A stretch of 34,007 nt of DNA from Clostridiales bacterium (GTDB taxonomy: Bacteria; Bacillota; Clostridia; Christensenellales; CAG-138): assembly GCA_015056105.1 (NCBI GenBank), contig SVGX01000020.1, positions 1 through 34,007 of the forward strand, read 5' to 3'. The position numbers and the translations under genes are program-made. Below, in pieces: positions 8,770 through 15,342 of the stretch. The stretch's first letter is position 1; each line of letters starts with the position of its first letter. A model generated the notes under the pieces. That model did no database searches. It was not told where the DNA came from and saw nothing but the letters and a program-made list of their open reading frames with translations.

Positions 8770-8800
8770 AAAAAACGTTTTTTATTAAAACCGTTTTTTG

Positions 8801-9445
8801 TTATTCAATGGGGAAATCAAAATACGTATCGGGATAGGGTTCCGGATCGACGGCATAATGCCACCATTCGCTCTCAAAAAGTTTGAAGCCGTTTGCGCAC
8901 ATCACATCGCAAAGAAGCTTGCGGTTTGCTTCCTGCTGCGGCGTAAGACCCGGCGCACCGTGGTGGGAGCGTTCATCCATAAAATCGAAGATGGAGCCCA
9001 TGTCAAGTTCCTGCATGGTGGAAGCATCCACAAGGGTCAGATCCACCGCACAGGCGCGGGTATGGCCGCTGCGCTTGGCGATATACCCGTATTCAAACAT
9101 GTAGGCTTTTTCCACGTTGGGATAGTGAACAGGCTTGCGGCGGTCATCCTCCACCACCTTGCCCCAGGCAACGAAATCATCCACCGCGCGCTGCGGCCGG
9201 TAAGAATCGTAAAATTTCATCAGGTAACCCTTTTCACGGAACACGGCGGCAGCCTTCAGAAGGCGCTCAGCCGCCTCTTTGCAGACCACGACGAGCGGCG
9301 CATTGTAGCCTGCGGCAGGCCTGCCCATAAAGTTATCGGTTCCCGCATATTTTGCATCGATGATGCTGTCCTCTATCACCTCATCAACATAAAGGAAGCC
9401 TTCCGGCAGGCCTTTTTTGGGAACAAGTTTCGTGCTCTGGTTCAT
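8801..9445 (-). CDS. D-Ala-D-Ala dipeptidase, VanX/DdpX family (M15D)
   Basis: The protein has 214 residues, close to VanX. The zinc site is complete: H128 and D135 in SGHTRACAVDLTL, and E193 with H196 in ESEWWHYA. The arginine motif YDSYRPQRAVDDF (R84) that stabilises the transition state is also present. The glycine of the SxHxxGxAxD signature is alanine here (A131). No signal peptide is evident, so it is likely cytoplasmic, cleaving D-Ala-D-Ala for nutrient recycling or cell-wall turnover. No vanH, vanA, vanR or vanS homologue lies nearby, so there is no reason to infer glycopeptide resistance. AAAGGGG precedes the start. Confidence 0.92.
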   Translation of the reverse strand: MNQSTKLVPKKGLPEGFLYVDEVIEDSIIDAKYAGTDNFMGRPAAGYNAPLVVVCKEAAERLLKAAAVFREKGYLMKFYDSYRPQRAVDDFVAWGKVVEDDRRKPVHYPNVEKAYMFEYGYIAKRSGHTRACAVDLTLVDASTMQELDMGSIFDFMDERSHHGAPGLTPQQEANRKLLCDVMCANGFKLFESEWWHYAVDPEPYPDTYFDFPIE

Positions 9446-9472
9446 AGATAACGCCCCTTTCCTTTTTTATTT

Positions 9473-9501
9473 ATCTTAACAAGTTTCCGCTCCAAATGCA
9501 A
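9473..9501 (-). promoter_or_regulatory. Candidate promoter of the VanX-type gene
   Basis: Minus-strand TTGCAT, 17-base spacer, TAAGAT, about 28 bases before the ATG. Confidence 0.55.
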
Positions 9502-9516
9502 TCATCACCAAAAAAC

Positions 9517-9544
9517 AAAAGCTCCGGCAGATACCGAAGCTTTT
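9517..9544 (-). terminator. Terminator of the zinc-ribbon gene
   Basis: AAAAGCTTCGG and CCGGAGCTTTT pair with one mismatch around a six-base loop; TTTTGTTTTTT follows on the minus strand. The A and T tracts on both sides make it look bidirectional, but no plus-strand gene leads into it. It lies about 100 bases after the stop. Confidence 0.8.
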
Positions 9545-9646
9545 TTCGCTTTTCTAATTCACCGTTATGCCGCATCGCGCGGAACAAAAGGGATTAGCCC
9601 CAGCTCGGGGTGCTGTACCCGTTTTCAGGCACAACGCGTTTGCTTC

Positions 9647-9919
9647 TTAGCCCCTGCGGCTCTGGAAGCAGGCGCTGCAGTAGATGGGCCTGTCGTTCTT
9701 GGGAACGAACGGGATCTTGGTGGGCGCGCCGCACTGTGCGCAGACCGCATCGTACATTTCGCGGTCGTTGGAGCGCTGGCTCTTGCGAGCGTTGCGGCAA
9801 GCCTTGCAACGGATGGGCTCATTCTGGAAGCCCTTCTCGGCATAGAATTCCTGTTCGCCTGCGGTGAAAACGAATTCAGCGCCGCAATCCTTGCATACCA
9901 ATGTCTTGTCCTGGAACAT
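9647..9919 (-). CDS. Small zinc-ribbon protein with paired CxxC motifs
   Basis: A 90-residue protein made of two CxxC...CxxC units. The first, CKDCGAEFVFTAGEQEFY...CKAC, matches the probable zinc-ribbon (zf-tbcl type) domain. The second, CAQCGAPTKIPFVPKNDRPIYCSACF, resembles its usual partner domain. Each would bind one zinc ion. Such proteins are common in Firmicutes, but their function is not established. The start MFQDKTLVCKDCG is typical and AAGGGGA lies upstream. The gene follows a strongly structured untranslated segment with its own promoter, so it may be transcribed with that RNA. Confidence 0.88.
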   Translation of the reverse strand: MFQDKTLVCKDCGAEFVFTAGEQEFYAEKGFQNEPIRCKACRNARKSQRSNDREMYDAVCAQCGAPTKIPFVPKNDRPIYCSACFQSRRG

Positions 9920-9960
9920 GTGTCTGATATCCCCTTGTAATAATTATATTTTTGTTATTG

Positions 9961-10169
9961 CAAACTTCGGCTGACCTGGTCTTTGCCCCCACACCCGCCG
10001 GCTGGAAGGTTCGCTACTAGGCATTCAAGCCGCCCACTACTGCTTCTCTCGGGATACCCCGGCCGGACTTACATCTAAGCCGCACCATGCTCACGGAAGC
10101 TTTGTTCCGCTTATGTGGATCGTTTCGCCTGCGACTGGCATCGACTTGCAACCACAGACCCGAAGTCTG
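9961..10169 (-). ncRNA. Structured RNA of unassigned class, about 209 nt, upstream of the zinc-ribbon gene
   Basis: No convincing protein is encoded here. The ends pair: 5' CAGACUUCGG (10169-10160) with 3' CCGAAGUUUG (9970-9961), ten base pairs with one G-U. The next bases, GUCU and AGAC, may extend the helix. Inside are CGGAA-CAAAGC-UUCCG, GGCUUA-GAUG-UAAGUC, CGGG-GUAU-CCCG and a longer-range GUCCGGC/GCCGG pairing. A competing 5' hairpin CAGAC-UUCGG-GUCUG uses the same 5' strand. It begins just after a good promoter and has no terminator before the zinc-ribbon gene. It does not look like tmRNA, RNase P, SRP, 6S or a riboswitch I know. Size and taxon make the raiA-motif RNA the first class to test, but I could not confirm it. 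Confidence 0.6.
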
Positions 10170-10182
10170 AACAACTTTTATC

Positions 10183-10211
10183 ATTATAAAGGATTCATTT
10201 TTAAAACGCAA
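10183..10211 (-). promoter_or_regulatory. Promoter of the structured RNA
   Basis: Minus-strand TTGCGT, 17-base spacer, TATAAT. Initiation would fall about 7-10 bases before the closing stem of the RNA. Confidence 0.75.
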
Positions 10212-10221
10212 TGCTTTTTTC

Positions 10222-10255
10222 ATAAAAAAGAAACGGGCATTTTCACCGCCCGTTT
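10222..10255 (-). terminator. Terminator of the YwlG/DUF436 gene
   Basis: AAACGGGC and GCCCGTTT form an 8-bp stem with a nine-base loop, followed on the minus strand by CTTTTTTATG, about 45 bases after the stop. Confidence 0.88.
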
Positions 10256-10299
10256 GCAATTTCATAAATAATTCATAGCGTATTTTGTCCTGAAAAAGC

Positions 10300-10875
10300 C
10301 TATGCTTTCGGGTGCGGCATCTCATCATAGGCCGCACGGGGACCGCCCACATACTTGGGCCTTGTGCGCGCCATAGTCACATTGGCCGCGCCGATCTTCC
10401 GCGTTTTTGCATGAACGGGTACCACCACGGGGTGCATGTGCATGCCGATAAACGTTCCGCCAATATCCATGCCGGCACTCGCCCGGCCCTTGAGATCCTC
10501 TGCCATCACATAGTCTTCAAAGCGCACCAACGCCTGCATGGCAAAGGCGCCGCCCGCATGAAGCTGCGGTCTTACCCAAACCTGCTGCAGACCGTATTTT
10601 TCCAAGCATTCCCGCTCCACAACAAGGCAGCGGTTCAGGTGTTCACAGCACTGCACCGCAAGAAAAAGCCCCCGCTTCTTGACTTCCGGCAAAACAGCAT
10701 CCATAATAGCCTTAGCGGCTTCTTCGCTGGAACCGGTTCCGATCATCCTGCCCATCACTTCGCTGGTAGAGCAGCCGATCACAAAGATATTGCCCGGCCG
10801 GAGCGTATCCGCCGCCGCGAAAAGCTCCGCAAGGGCAGCCTTCGCCTGCTCGTGGATCATTGCATATGCTTCCAT
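10300..10875 (-). CDS. YwlG/DUF436 (TIGR01440) family protein
   Basis: I choose the ATG at 10875 (MEAYAMIHEQAK, 191 residues) because GAGGTG lies seven bases upstream; the track ORF begins 12 codons earlier without a ribosome binding site. The conserved blocks of the family are present: IGCSTSEVMG near residue 35, VQCCEHLNRCLVVER near 75, and the C-terminal DIGGTFIGMHMHPVVVPV. Biochemical function is unknown; in Bacillus the gene (ywlG) lies near glyA and upp, neither of which is seen here. It has its own promoter and terminator. The conserved Cys-Cys-Glu-His stretch suggests a metal or catalytic site, which is inference. Confidence 0.9.
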   Translation of the reverse strand: MEAYAMIHEQAKAALAELFAAADTLRPGNIFVIGCSTSEVMGRMIGTGSSEEAAKAIMDAVLPEVKKRGLFLAVQCCEHLNRCLVVERECLEKYGLQQVWVRPQLHAGGAFAMQALVRFEDYVMAEDLKGRASAGMDIGGTFIGMHMHPVVVPVHAKTRKIGAANVTMARTRPKYVGGPRAAYDEMPHPKA

Positions 10876-10922
10876 TTTATTCACCTCATTCAAGCGGCAG
10901 TGCCGCATCATTCTCTTCGCTT

Positions 10923-10951
10923 ATTATATCCCGCCCCCAGCGCATTGACAA
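10923..10951 (-). promoter_or_regulatory. Promoter of the YwlG/DUF436 gene
   Basis: Minus-strand TTGTCA, 17-base spacer, TATAAT, about 48 bases before the ATG. A small hairpin (GCGGC-ACT-GCCGC) occupies the leader. Confidence 0.85.
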
Positions 10952-11002
10952 GTGCCGCCGCATTTGCTGCAGTAAATCCACCGCGCTTTTTGAAAAAGAC
11001 AC

Positions 11003-11049
11003 TTGACAGATGGATAAAACTGGGTATAATAATATCAAGAATGATTCTT
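11003..11049 (+). promoter_or_regulatory. Rubrerythrin promoter with Fur/PerR-like operator
   Basis: TTGACA (11003-11008), 16-base spacer, TATAAT (11025-11030). The palindrome AAGAAT-G-ATTCTT (11037-11049) covers the expected start of transcription. Its 6-1-6 form resembles Fur-family (Fur/PerR) boxes, and PerR control of rubrerythrin is known in clostridia. The leader from there to the gene is about 100 bases. Confidence 0.8.
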
Positions 11050-11150
11050 ATTATTAAAGTCATCAGTCTGATCACCGAATCCACGGCGCATGCCGCGCTG
11101 AAAGAGATAAAGCTAACAAACATTGTATTTTTGAAAGGAGACTTAACATC

Positions 11151-11693
11151 ATGAAGGAACTGAAAGGCACCAAGACCGAAGCGAATCTGCAGGCAGCATT
11201 TGCGGGCGAATCCCAGGCCGCGATCAAGTATACCTATTATGCCTCCGCTGCCAAGAAGGAAGGCTACAACCAGATCTCCGCCATCTTTGAAGAGACCGCG
11301 GGCAACGAAAAAGAACACGCCAAGCTTTGGTTCAAAGCGCTTCACGGCGGCAAGGTACCCAACACCACCACCAACCTTGAAGATGCCGCTGCCGGCGAAA
11401 ACTATGAGTGGACCGATATGTATGCGACCTTTGCAAAGGAAGCCCGTGAGGAAGGTTTCGAACAGCTTGCCAACCTGTTTGACGGCGTAGCGAAGATCGA
11501 GAAGGAACACGAAGAGCGCTACCGCAAGCTGCTTGCCAACATCAACGAGGGCAAGGTCTTCGTCCGTGACGGCGTATGCGTCTGGAAGTGCCTCAACTGC
11601 GGCCACATCCATGTTGGCGAAGCCGCTCCCATGGTCTGCCCCGTTTGTGCACATCCCCGCGCCTACTTCGAGCTTCGCGCCGAGAACTATTAA
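11151..11693 (+). CDS. rbr: Rubrerythrin
   Basis: A 180-residue protein of the anaerobic peroxide-detoxification system, reducing H2O2 to water. The N-terminal four-helix ferritin-like domain carries the di-iron ligands, including E20 (AFAGESQA), the ExxH pair E53/H56 (GNEKEHAK), and E117/H120 in [10 protein letters not shown]. The C-terminal rubredoxin-like domain binds one iron through C147, C150, C163 and C166 (CLNCG and CPVCA). AAAGGAGA precedes the ATG. The gene is a single unit with a strong promoter overlapped by a Fur/PerR-like palindrome, consistent with peroxide induction. Electron donors (rubredoxin, NADH oxidoreductase) are not in the window. This is strong evidence for an anaerobic host. 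Confidence 0.97.
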   Translation: MKELKGTKTEANLQAAFAGESQAAIKYTYYASAAKKEGYNQISAIFEETAGNEKEHAKLWFKALHGGKVPNTTTNLEDAAAGENYEWTDMYATFAKEAREEGFEQLANLFDGVAKIEKEHEERYRKLLANINEGKVFVRDGVCVWKCLNCGHIHVGEAAPMVCPVCAHPRAYFELRAENY

Positions 11694-11745
11694 GTGATAT
11701 CCGCGCACACAGCGCAAAAGCCCGCCTCGGGCAACGGAAAAGCGA

Positions 11746-11778
11746 AAAAGCCAGGCTGTATCTTGCAGCTTGGCTTTT
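11746..11778 (+). terminator. Rubrerythrin terminator
   Basis: AAAAGCCAGGCTG and CAGCTTGGCTTTT pair over 13 bases (one G-U) around a seven-base loop; the 3' arm ends in TTTT. It lies about 50 bases after the stop. Confidence 0.75.
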
Positions 11779-11850
11779 GTCATTGTTACGCTGCGCGGTA
11801 GGATGCGGTGTAAAGAGGTTCTCCCTTCCGTTCGGCAAATTGGATTTCGT

Positions 11851-12366
11851 TTATTTCAATCCGCACAGCGAATACAGTTCTTCAATGCATGGAGTTTTGT
11901 ATTCGATATATTTATCTATATCATCAGAAAACAGCTCTGCTGCTTTTTCCTTCACTATACTGTATTTCTTAACAGCTGCGGTGTTATGTCGGAGAAAATC
12001 CCTGAATGTAATGTGACGATGTAATTCCTCTGAATACTGCGGACACACATACAAATGGTGCATCATCAAATGAGGCTTGTCAGCATATTTGAATGCCTCC
12101 CTGTCTTTTATGCCGAGATTGCCCTCGTGGATATATCCGATCGCTGCAAGTTTGTCGACAAGTTCACCAAAAATTGAATAATCCTTGATAACAACATCAA
12201 TATCAATACAAGGCTTGGCCGACAGACCTTTCACAGATGTGCTTCCAATATGTTCAATGCCGAGAATCATATTACCGATTACAGCTTCAATTTCTTTCTT
12301 TATTTCTTCAAAAGCAGATTCCCATGCTTCATCATAAGGTACAACTGTAACTCTTTTTGTTCGCAT
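11851..12366 (-). CDS. GrpB family protein (nucleotidyltransferase fold)
   Basis: A 171-residue member of the GrpB/UPF0157 family. The characteristic motif HIGSTSVKGLSAKPCIDIDVVI lies at about residues 39-60, with GS and DxD elements of a nucleotidyltransferase-like active site. The histidine-rich MMHHLYV segment and the late HITFRDFLR block are also typical. Function is unknown; GrpB domains are sometimes fused to dephospho-CoA kinase, but this one stands alone. GGAGG precedes the ATG. Codons are visibly richer in A and T than in the neighbouring genes (ATA, AAA and TTT runs), which suggests later acquisition than its surroundings. Confidence 0.92.
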   Translation of the reverse strand: MRTKRVTVVPYDEAWESAFEEIKKEIEAVIGNMILGIEHIGSTSVKGLSAKPCIDIDVVIKDYSIFGELVDKLAAIGYIHEGNLGIKDREAFKYADKPHLMMHHLYVCPQYSEELHRHITFRDFLRHNTAAVKKYSIVKEKAAELFSDDIDKYIEYKTPCIEELYSLCGLK

Positions 12367-12436
12367 CTGCAGCCTCCGCCAAATTCAAGTATCTTTACCT
12401 GACGTTATGGTATCGCAGTTTGGGAAAATATACAAG

Positions 12437-12470
12437 AACAGACACAGCGGTTTGATCTGCTGTGTCTGTT
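12437..12470 (-). terminator. 12-bp perfect inverted repeat, probable terminator of sigE
   Basis: AACAGACACAGC and GCTGTGTCTGTT pair perfectly around a ten-base loop, about 40 bases after the sigE stop. On the minus strand it is followed by CTTGTATATTTTCC, a weak U-tract, so termination may be incomplete. Confidence 0.6.
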
Positions 12471-12510
12471 AGCTGCCTTATGCATATTGCTCCTTCCGGA
12501 GCGGGCTTTT

Positions 12511-13221
12511 TTATCCGTTTAGCGCTGTCATTTCTTTCCGCAATATTTTGATGATATGCTTTTCAAGCCTTGAAATATAGCTTTGGGAGATGCCCAGTTG
12601 ATCCGCCACCTGCTTCTGGGTGTATTCCTGCTTTCCCTTTAACCCAAATCGCATTTCCATGATCTGCTTTTCCCGCTCGCTGAGCCTGCCCATGGCGATC
12701 TCAAGCAGTTCCCTGTCCACTTCATCCTCAATATCCCGGGAAACAAGGTCGCTGTCCGTGCCGAGGATGTCGGAAAGCAGCAGTTCGTTGCCGTCCCAAT
12801 CCACATTGAGAGGCTCATCGAGGGAAACTTCGAGCTTCAGGCGGCAGCTGCGCCGCAGATACATGAGGATCTCGTTTTCGATGCAGCGGGAAGCGTAGGT
12901 GGCAAGCTTGATCTTCTTTTCCGTATCAAAGGTGTTCACCGCCTTGATCAGCCCTATGGTGCCGATGGAGATCAGATCCTCAATATTGACACCTGTATTT
13001 TCAAACTTACGGGCAATATACACCACAAGCCGCAGATTCCGCTCAATAAGCGTCCCCTTCACCGCTTCCTCCCCTGCACCGAGACGGCGAAGGCAGTCGC
13101 TTTCCTCTTCCTTTGAAAGGGGCGGCGGCAGCGCCTCGCCGGAATTGACGTAGTAAACGCCTTCTCCAAGCCCGAGCGCCCGATATAATTCCGCAAGGAT
13201 CCGACTGATAATGCGTTGCAT
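12511..13221 (-). CDS. sigE: Sporulation sigma factor SigE (pro-SigE), mother-cell specific
   Basis: I start at the ATG at 13221 (236 residues), preceded by AAAGGAG. The sequence matches SigE closely: a short amphipathic pro-region, then the conserved VYY...[13 protein letters not shown], where SpoIIGA cleaves. Region 2 follows ([59 protein letters not shown]), then region 4 with the helix-turn-helix [20 protein letters not shown]. The pro-region is about 24 residues, slightly shorter than in Bacillus. The gene lies inside the 3' end of spoIIGA, so the sigma factor and its processing protease are coupled. sigG, the common next gene, is not downstream. Confidence 0.97.
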   Translation of the reverse strand: MQRIISRILAELYRALGLGEGVYYVNSGEALPPPLSKEEESDCLRRLGAGEEAVKGTLIERNLRLVVYIARKFENTGVNIEDLISIGTIGLIKAVNTFDTEKKIKLATYASRCIENEILMYLRRSCRLKLEVSLDEPLNVDWDGNELLLSDILGTDSDLVSRDIEDEVDRELLEIAMGRLSEREKQIMEMRFGLKGKQEYTQKQVADQLGISQSYISRLEKHIIKILRKEMTALNG

Positions 13222-13987
13222 ATTCCTCTCCTTTTTCGTTTGATGGTTCCGCAAGGGCTGCGGGCAAAAGGGCATCCGTACCGGCAAGGGGTGCTTTTGT
13301 GATGGCGATAAGCGCATCGGCCTCCTCGCCGTCAATGCGGATATACGCCGGCAGAAGAGCGAAAAGGATATCCTGTCCCAAAACGCTTTTTGCAGGAACG
13401 GGAATGGATGCATAGGGTGCAAGCTCCGGCAGATATGCGATCACAACGCTTCTTCCGCTCAAAGGCTCCGCAAGGGCGTTTCCCGTATCGATAAGCGCCG
13501 AAAGCCTGTATTCCTTTCCCCCAGCGAAAAAAATGAGTTCCCGCCGAAAGCCGTTCTGCCGCCGCGCTGTACGAAAGCGCCGCACCGCCGCCGGCAGCAG
13601 TACCGCTGCAGCGGCAGCCGTCAGCATGCCGCGCACGGGGCTTGGCAGGATCACAAGACCGCCTTCCCTTTCGCCGAAAGAATATGCCGCCGCAAAGGCA
13701 AGCCCGCCCACAAGGAAGGCCGCCGCAAAAACGGAGACCGCCGTGTGCAAAAAGGCTTTTTTACTGCAAAAAGGAAAAAACAGCGTCAGTATGAGCCCTG
13801 TTATCAGCTTTCCCGGAAAGCGGAAAAGCGCGGGAAGAAACAGCGCCGCCCACGAAAGCAGCGCCCCCGCAAAAGCGCCAAGCATCAGCCGCCTTACGGG
13901 AAGATGCCGGGAAGCGATGGCCGCCGCAAGGCGCAGCAGCAAAAGATCCATCAGAAAATTATCGAGAAGAAAGGTTTCAAGATACAT
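13043..13987 (-). CDS. spoIIGA: Sporulation sigma-E factor processing peptidase SpoIIGA
   Basis: I start at the ATG at 13987 ([18 protein letters not shown], 314 residues), the usual N-terminus, with GGAGG about 9 bases upstream; the track ORF starts 23 codons earlier. Five membrane segments fill residues 1-135, and the cytosolic aspartic protease domain follows with the catalytic D167 in [15 protein letters not shown]. SpoIIGA sits in the septum and cleaves pro-SigE in the mother cell on a signal from SpoIIR. Its last 59 residues overlap sigE in another frame and read as low-complexity arginine- and glycine-rich sequence, unlike the family. That tail may be real, or an artefact of a lost stop. 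Residues 1-255 would already complete the protease. Confidence 0.93.
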   Translation of the reverse strand: MYLETFLLDNFLMDLLLLRLAAAIASRHLPVRRLMLGAFAGALLSWAALFLPALFRFPGKLITGLILTLFFPFCSKKAFLHTAVSVFAAAFLVGGLAFAAAYSFGEREGGLVILPSPVRGMLTAAAAAVLLPAAVRRFRTARRQNGFRRELIFFAGGKEYRLSALIDTGNALAEPLSGRSVVIAYLPELAPYASIPVPAKSVLGQDILFALLPAYIRIDGEEADALIAITKAPLAGTDALLPAALAEPSNEKGEEYATHYQSDPCGIISGARAWRRRLLRQFRRGAAAAPFKGRGKRLPSPSRCRGGSGEGDAY

Positions 13988-14070
13988 CCCGCTGCCCTCC
14001 GCATAGGCACAATATAGCATACGCACTTCACAATATATGTAGAACCAGCGGCACATATATAGGGAATCAT

Positions 14071-14077
14071 TGTCGGA
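14071..14077. promoter_or_regulatory. Possible Spo0A box upstream of spoIIGA
   Basis: TGTCGGA matches six of seven positions of the Spo0A site TGTCGAA and lies 84 bases upstream of the spoIIGA start. Spo0A~P activates spoIIG in Bacillus. A TATATT -10-like element lies at 14016-14011 on the minus strand, but no good -35 was found. The match is short and could be chance. Confidence 0.35.
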
Positions 14078-14093
14078 ATGTGAAAATTTCTTC

Positions 14094-14141
14094 TTGACGG
14101 CGTAACATTGTTATGTTACTATGTGTTCGTAACATTGTTAC
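14094..14141 (+). promoter_or_regulatory. Promoter and double palindromic operator of the yhbD-like operon
   Basis: TTGACG (14094-14099), 17-base spacer, TACTAT (14117-14122). Two palindromes with the same half-site occur: GTAACAT-TGTT-ATGTTAC (14102-14119) fills the spacer, and GTAACA-T-TGTTAC (14129-14141) covers the start of transcription. A protein on both sites would block RNA polymerase. The product of the first gene has a DNA-binding domain and is the obvious candidate. Confidence 0.8.
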
Positions 14142-14159
14142 AAAGAGAGGAGGGAAGAA

Positions 14160-14549
14160 ATGGAGCAGGAACTGATCTCAAAAAAAGAACTGCTTGCAAA
14201 GTATGCGATTTCCTACGGCGCGCTGTATCGCTGGAAGCGGATGGGGCTTATCCCCGAAGATTGGTTCATCAAAAGATCCACCCCCACCGGGCAGGAAACG
14301 TTTTTTCCGAAAACGCTTATTCTCGAAAGAATGGAAGAAATCCTTTCGCAAAAGGATGACGCATCCCTTGAGGAGCTTTCAAACCGCTTCAACAAAAAAG
14401 CGAAGCAGGAACCCATGCTGGTGATCGACACGGCATACGGCAAAAAAACATTTCGGCTGAGCGAAGTGCGCGGCGTTTTTGTGGAGTTTGACGGCGAATG
14501 CCGTTCCCTGACAGAAGCCCTTCCCGGCCGGGAAGCAAAACAGGATTAA
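14160..14549 (+). CDS. YhbD/DUF4004-like protein with MerR-type DNA-binding domain
   Basis: A 129-residue protein. Residues 5-40 (ISKKELLAKYAISYGALYRWKRMGLIPEDWF) form a MerR-like helix-turn-helix with the GLIP turn, followed by the YhbD-type block STPTGQETFFP and a helix up to about residue 80. The C-terminal part (MLVIDTAYGKKTFRLSEVRGVF) is a small beta-rich region. In Bacillus subtilis yhbD precedes the bactofilin genes yhbE and yhbF, and here a bactofilin-like gene begins 13 bases after the stop. I infer an autoregulated repressor or activator of that operon. GGAGG lies before the ATG. Confidence 0.83.
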   Translation: MEQELISKKELLAKYAISYGALYRWKRMGLIPEDWFIKRSTPTGQETFFPKTLILERMEEILSQKDDASLEELSNRFNKKAKQEPMLVIDTAYGKKTFRLSEVRGVFVEFDGECRSLTEALPGREAKQD

Positions 14550-14562
14550 GAAAGGATACGCA

Positions 14563-15285
14563 ATGGATATCAGTATTTCAGGCAGTGGAAAAATTTCGGC
14601 AGGCGAATATGAAACCGTCAGGATCTCGGGCAGCGGCAGGCTTGAAGGGCCCATCAGCTGCGAAGAGCTGCGCGTTTCCGGTTCCGCAAACGGCAAAAGC
14701 CTTATCTGCAGCGGCGCGATGCATGTTTCGGGCAGCTGCAGCTTCACAGGCGATATTGCCGCAAAAAGCGCATCCGTTTCGGGTGCCCTCAAGTGCAGCG
14801 GCAGCGTCCGCACGGAGGGTGAATGTCGCATCTCCGGCGCGGGCAAATGCGAAGGCAGCATCAAATGCGGTGCGCTGCGCGTTTCCGGGCTTCTTTCCGC
14901 AGGCGGCGGCATTGAAGCGGAATCCGCCCGCATTTCAGGCGTTCTCAACTGCGGCGGTCTTCTCAATGCGGAGACCGTTGACATCAGCTTTTCAAACGGC
15001 ATCGATATCGGTGCCATCGGCGGCAGCAGCATCACCATTCACCGGTCAAAGGCAGAAAGGTCAAAGTTTTTCTCCCTGTTTTCCTTTGGCACAAAACCCC
15101 ATGGCACCGTGCATGTACGGCAATCCATTGAAGGCGATGAAGTGGATATTGAAGGTGTGACGGCGGAGCGTGTTTCCTGCCGCAGGGCCGTCATCGGCAG
15201 CGGCTGCGCGATCAAACTGCTGCAATACAGCGACAGTGCGGAGATCGCGCCGGATGCAAAGGTTGATACAGCAGAAAAGATTTGA
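14563..15285 (+). CDS. Bactofilin-like polymer-forming protein (YhbE/YhbF type)
   Basis: A 240-residue protein built of short repeating units such as VRISGSGRLEGPI, MHVSGSCSFTGDI and ARISGVLNCGGLL, the pattern of a right-handed beta-helix seen in bactofilins (polymer-forming cytoskeletal family). There are no membrane segments. The first 145 residues and the end (about 185-240) look like beta-helix, with a basic stretch (HRSKAERSKFFSLFSFGTK) between them that might contact membrane. Bacillus YhbE/YhbF are bactofilins linked to flagellar motility; whether this holds here is unknown. Around eleven cysteines recur at similar repeat positions, which is unusual. AAAGGA precedes the ATG and a strong terminator follows. 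Confidence 0.85.
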   Translation: MDISISGSGKISAGEYETVRISGSGRLEGPISCEELRVSGSANGKSLICSGAMHVSGSCSFTGDIAAKSASVSGALKCSGSVRTEGECRISGAGKCEGSIKCGALRVSGLLSAGGGIEAESARISGVLNCGGLLNAETVDISFSNGIDIGAIGGSSITIHRSKAERSKFFSLFSFGTKPHGTVHVRQSIEGDEVDIEGVTAERVSCRRAVIGSGCAIKLLQYSDSAEIAPDAKVDTAEKI

Positions 15286-15307
15286 GCCAGGATCCTTTTT
15301 TCCGCAA

Positions 15308-15333
15308 AAAAAGAGCCCCGCAGGGCTCTTTTT
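15308..15333. terminator. Bidirectional terminator between the bactofilin-like gene and asnA
   Basis: AAAAAGAGCCC and GGGCTCTTTTT form an 11-bp perfect stem around CGCA. The arms provide U-tracts in both directions, serving the two convergent genes. Confidence 0.92.
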
Positions 15334-15342
15334 CAAATTTCG

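Noticed and set aside
8801-9445. Glycopeptide (vancomycin) resistance determinant
   Set aside because: The protein is VanX-like, but vanH, vanA/B, vanR and vanS are absent, so a housekeeping or nutritional dipeptidase is more likely.
9961-10169. tmRNA, RNase P RNA, SRP RNA, 6S RNA or FMN/cobalamin riboswitch at this position
   Set aside because: None of the conserved sequence blocks I know for these RNAs is present; no tag-peptide reading frame or ACCA end was found.
10908-11783. 291-codon minus-strand ORF opposite rubrerythrin
   Set aside because: Rubrerythrin has all metal ligands, a promoter and a ribosome binding site; the antisense ORF has none of these.
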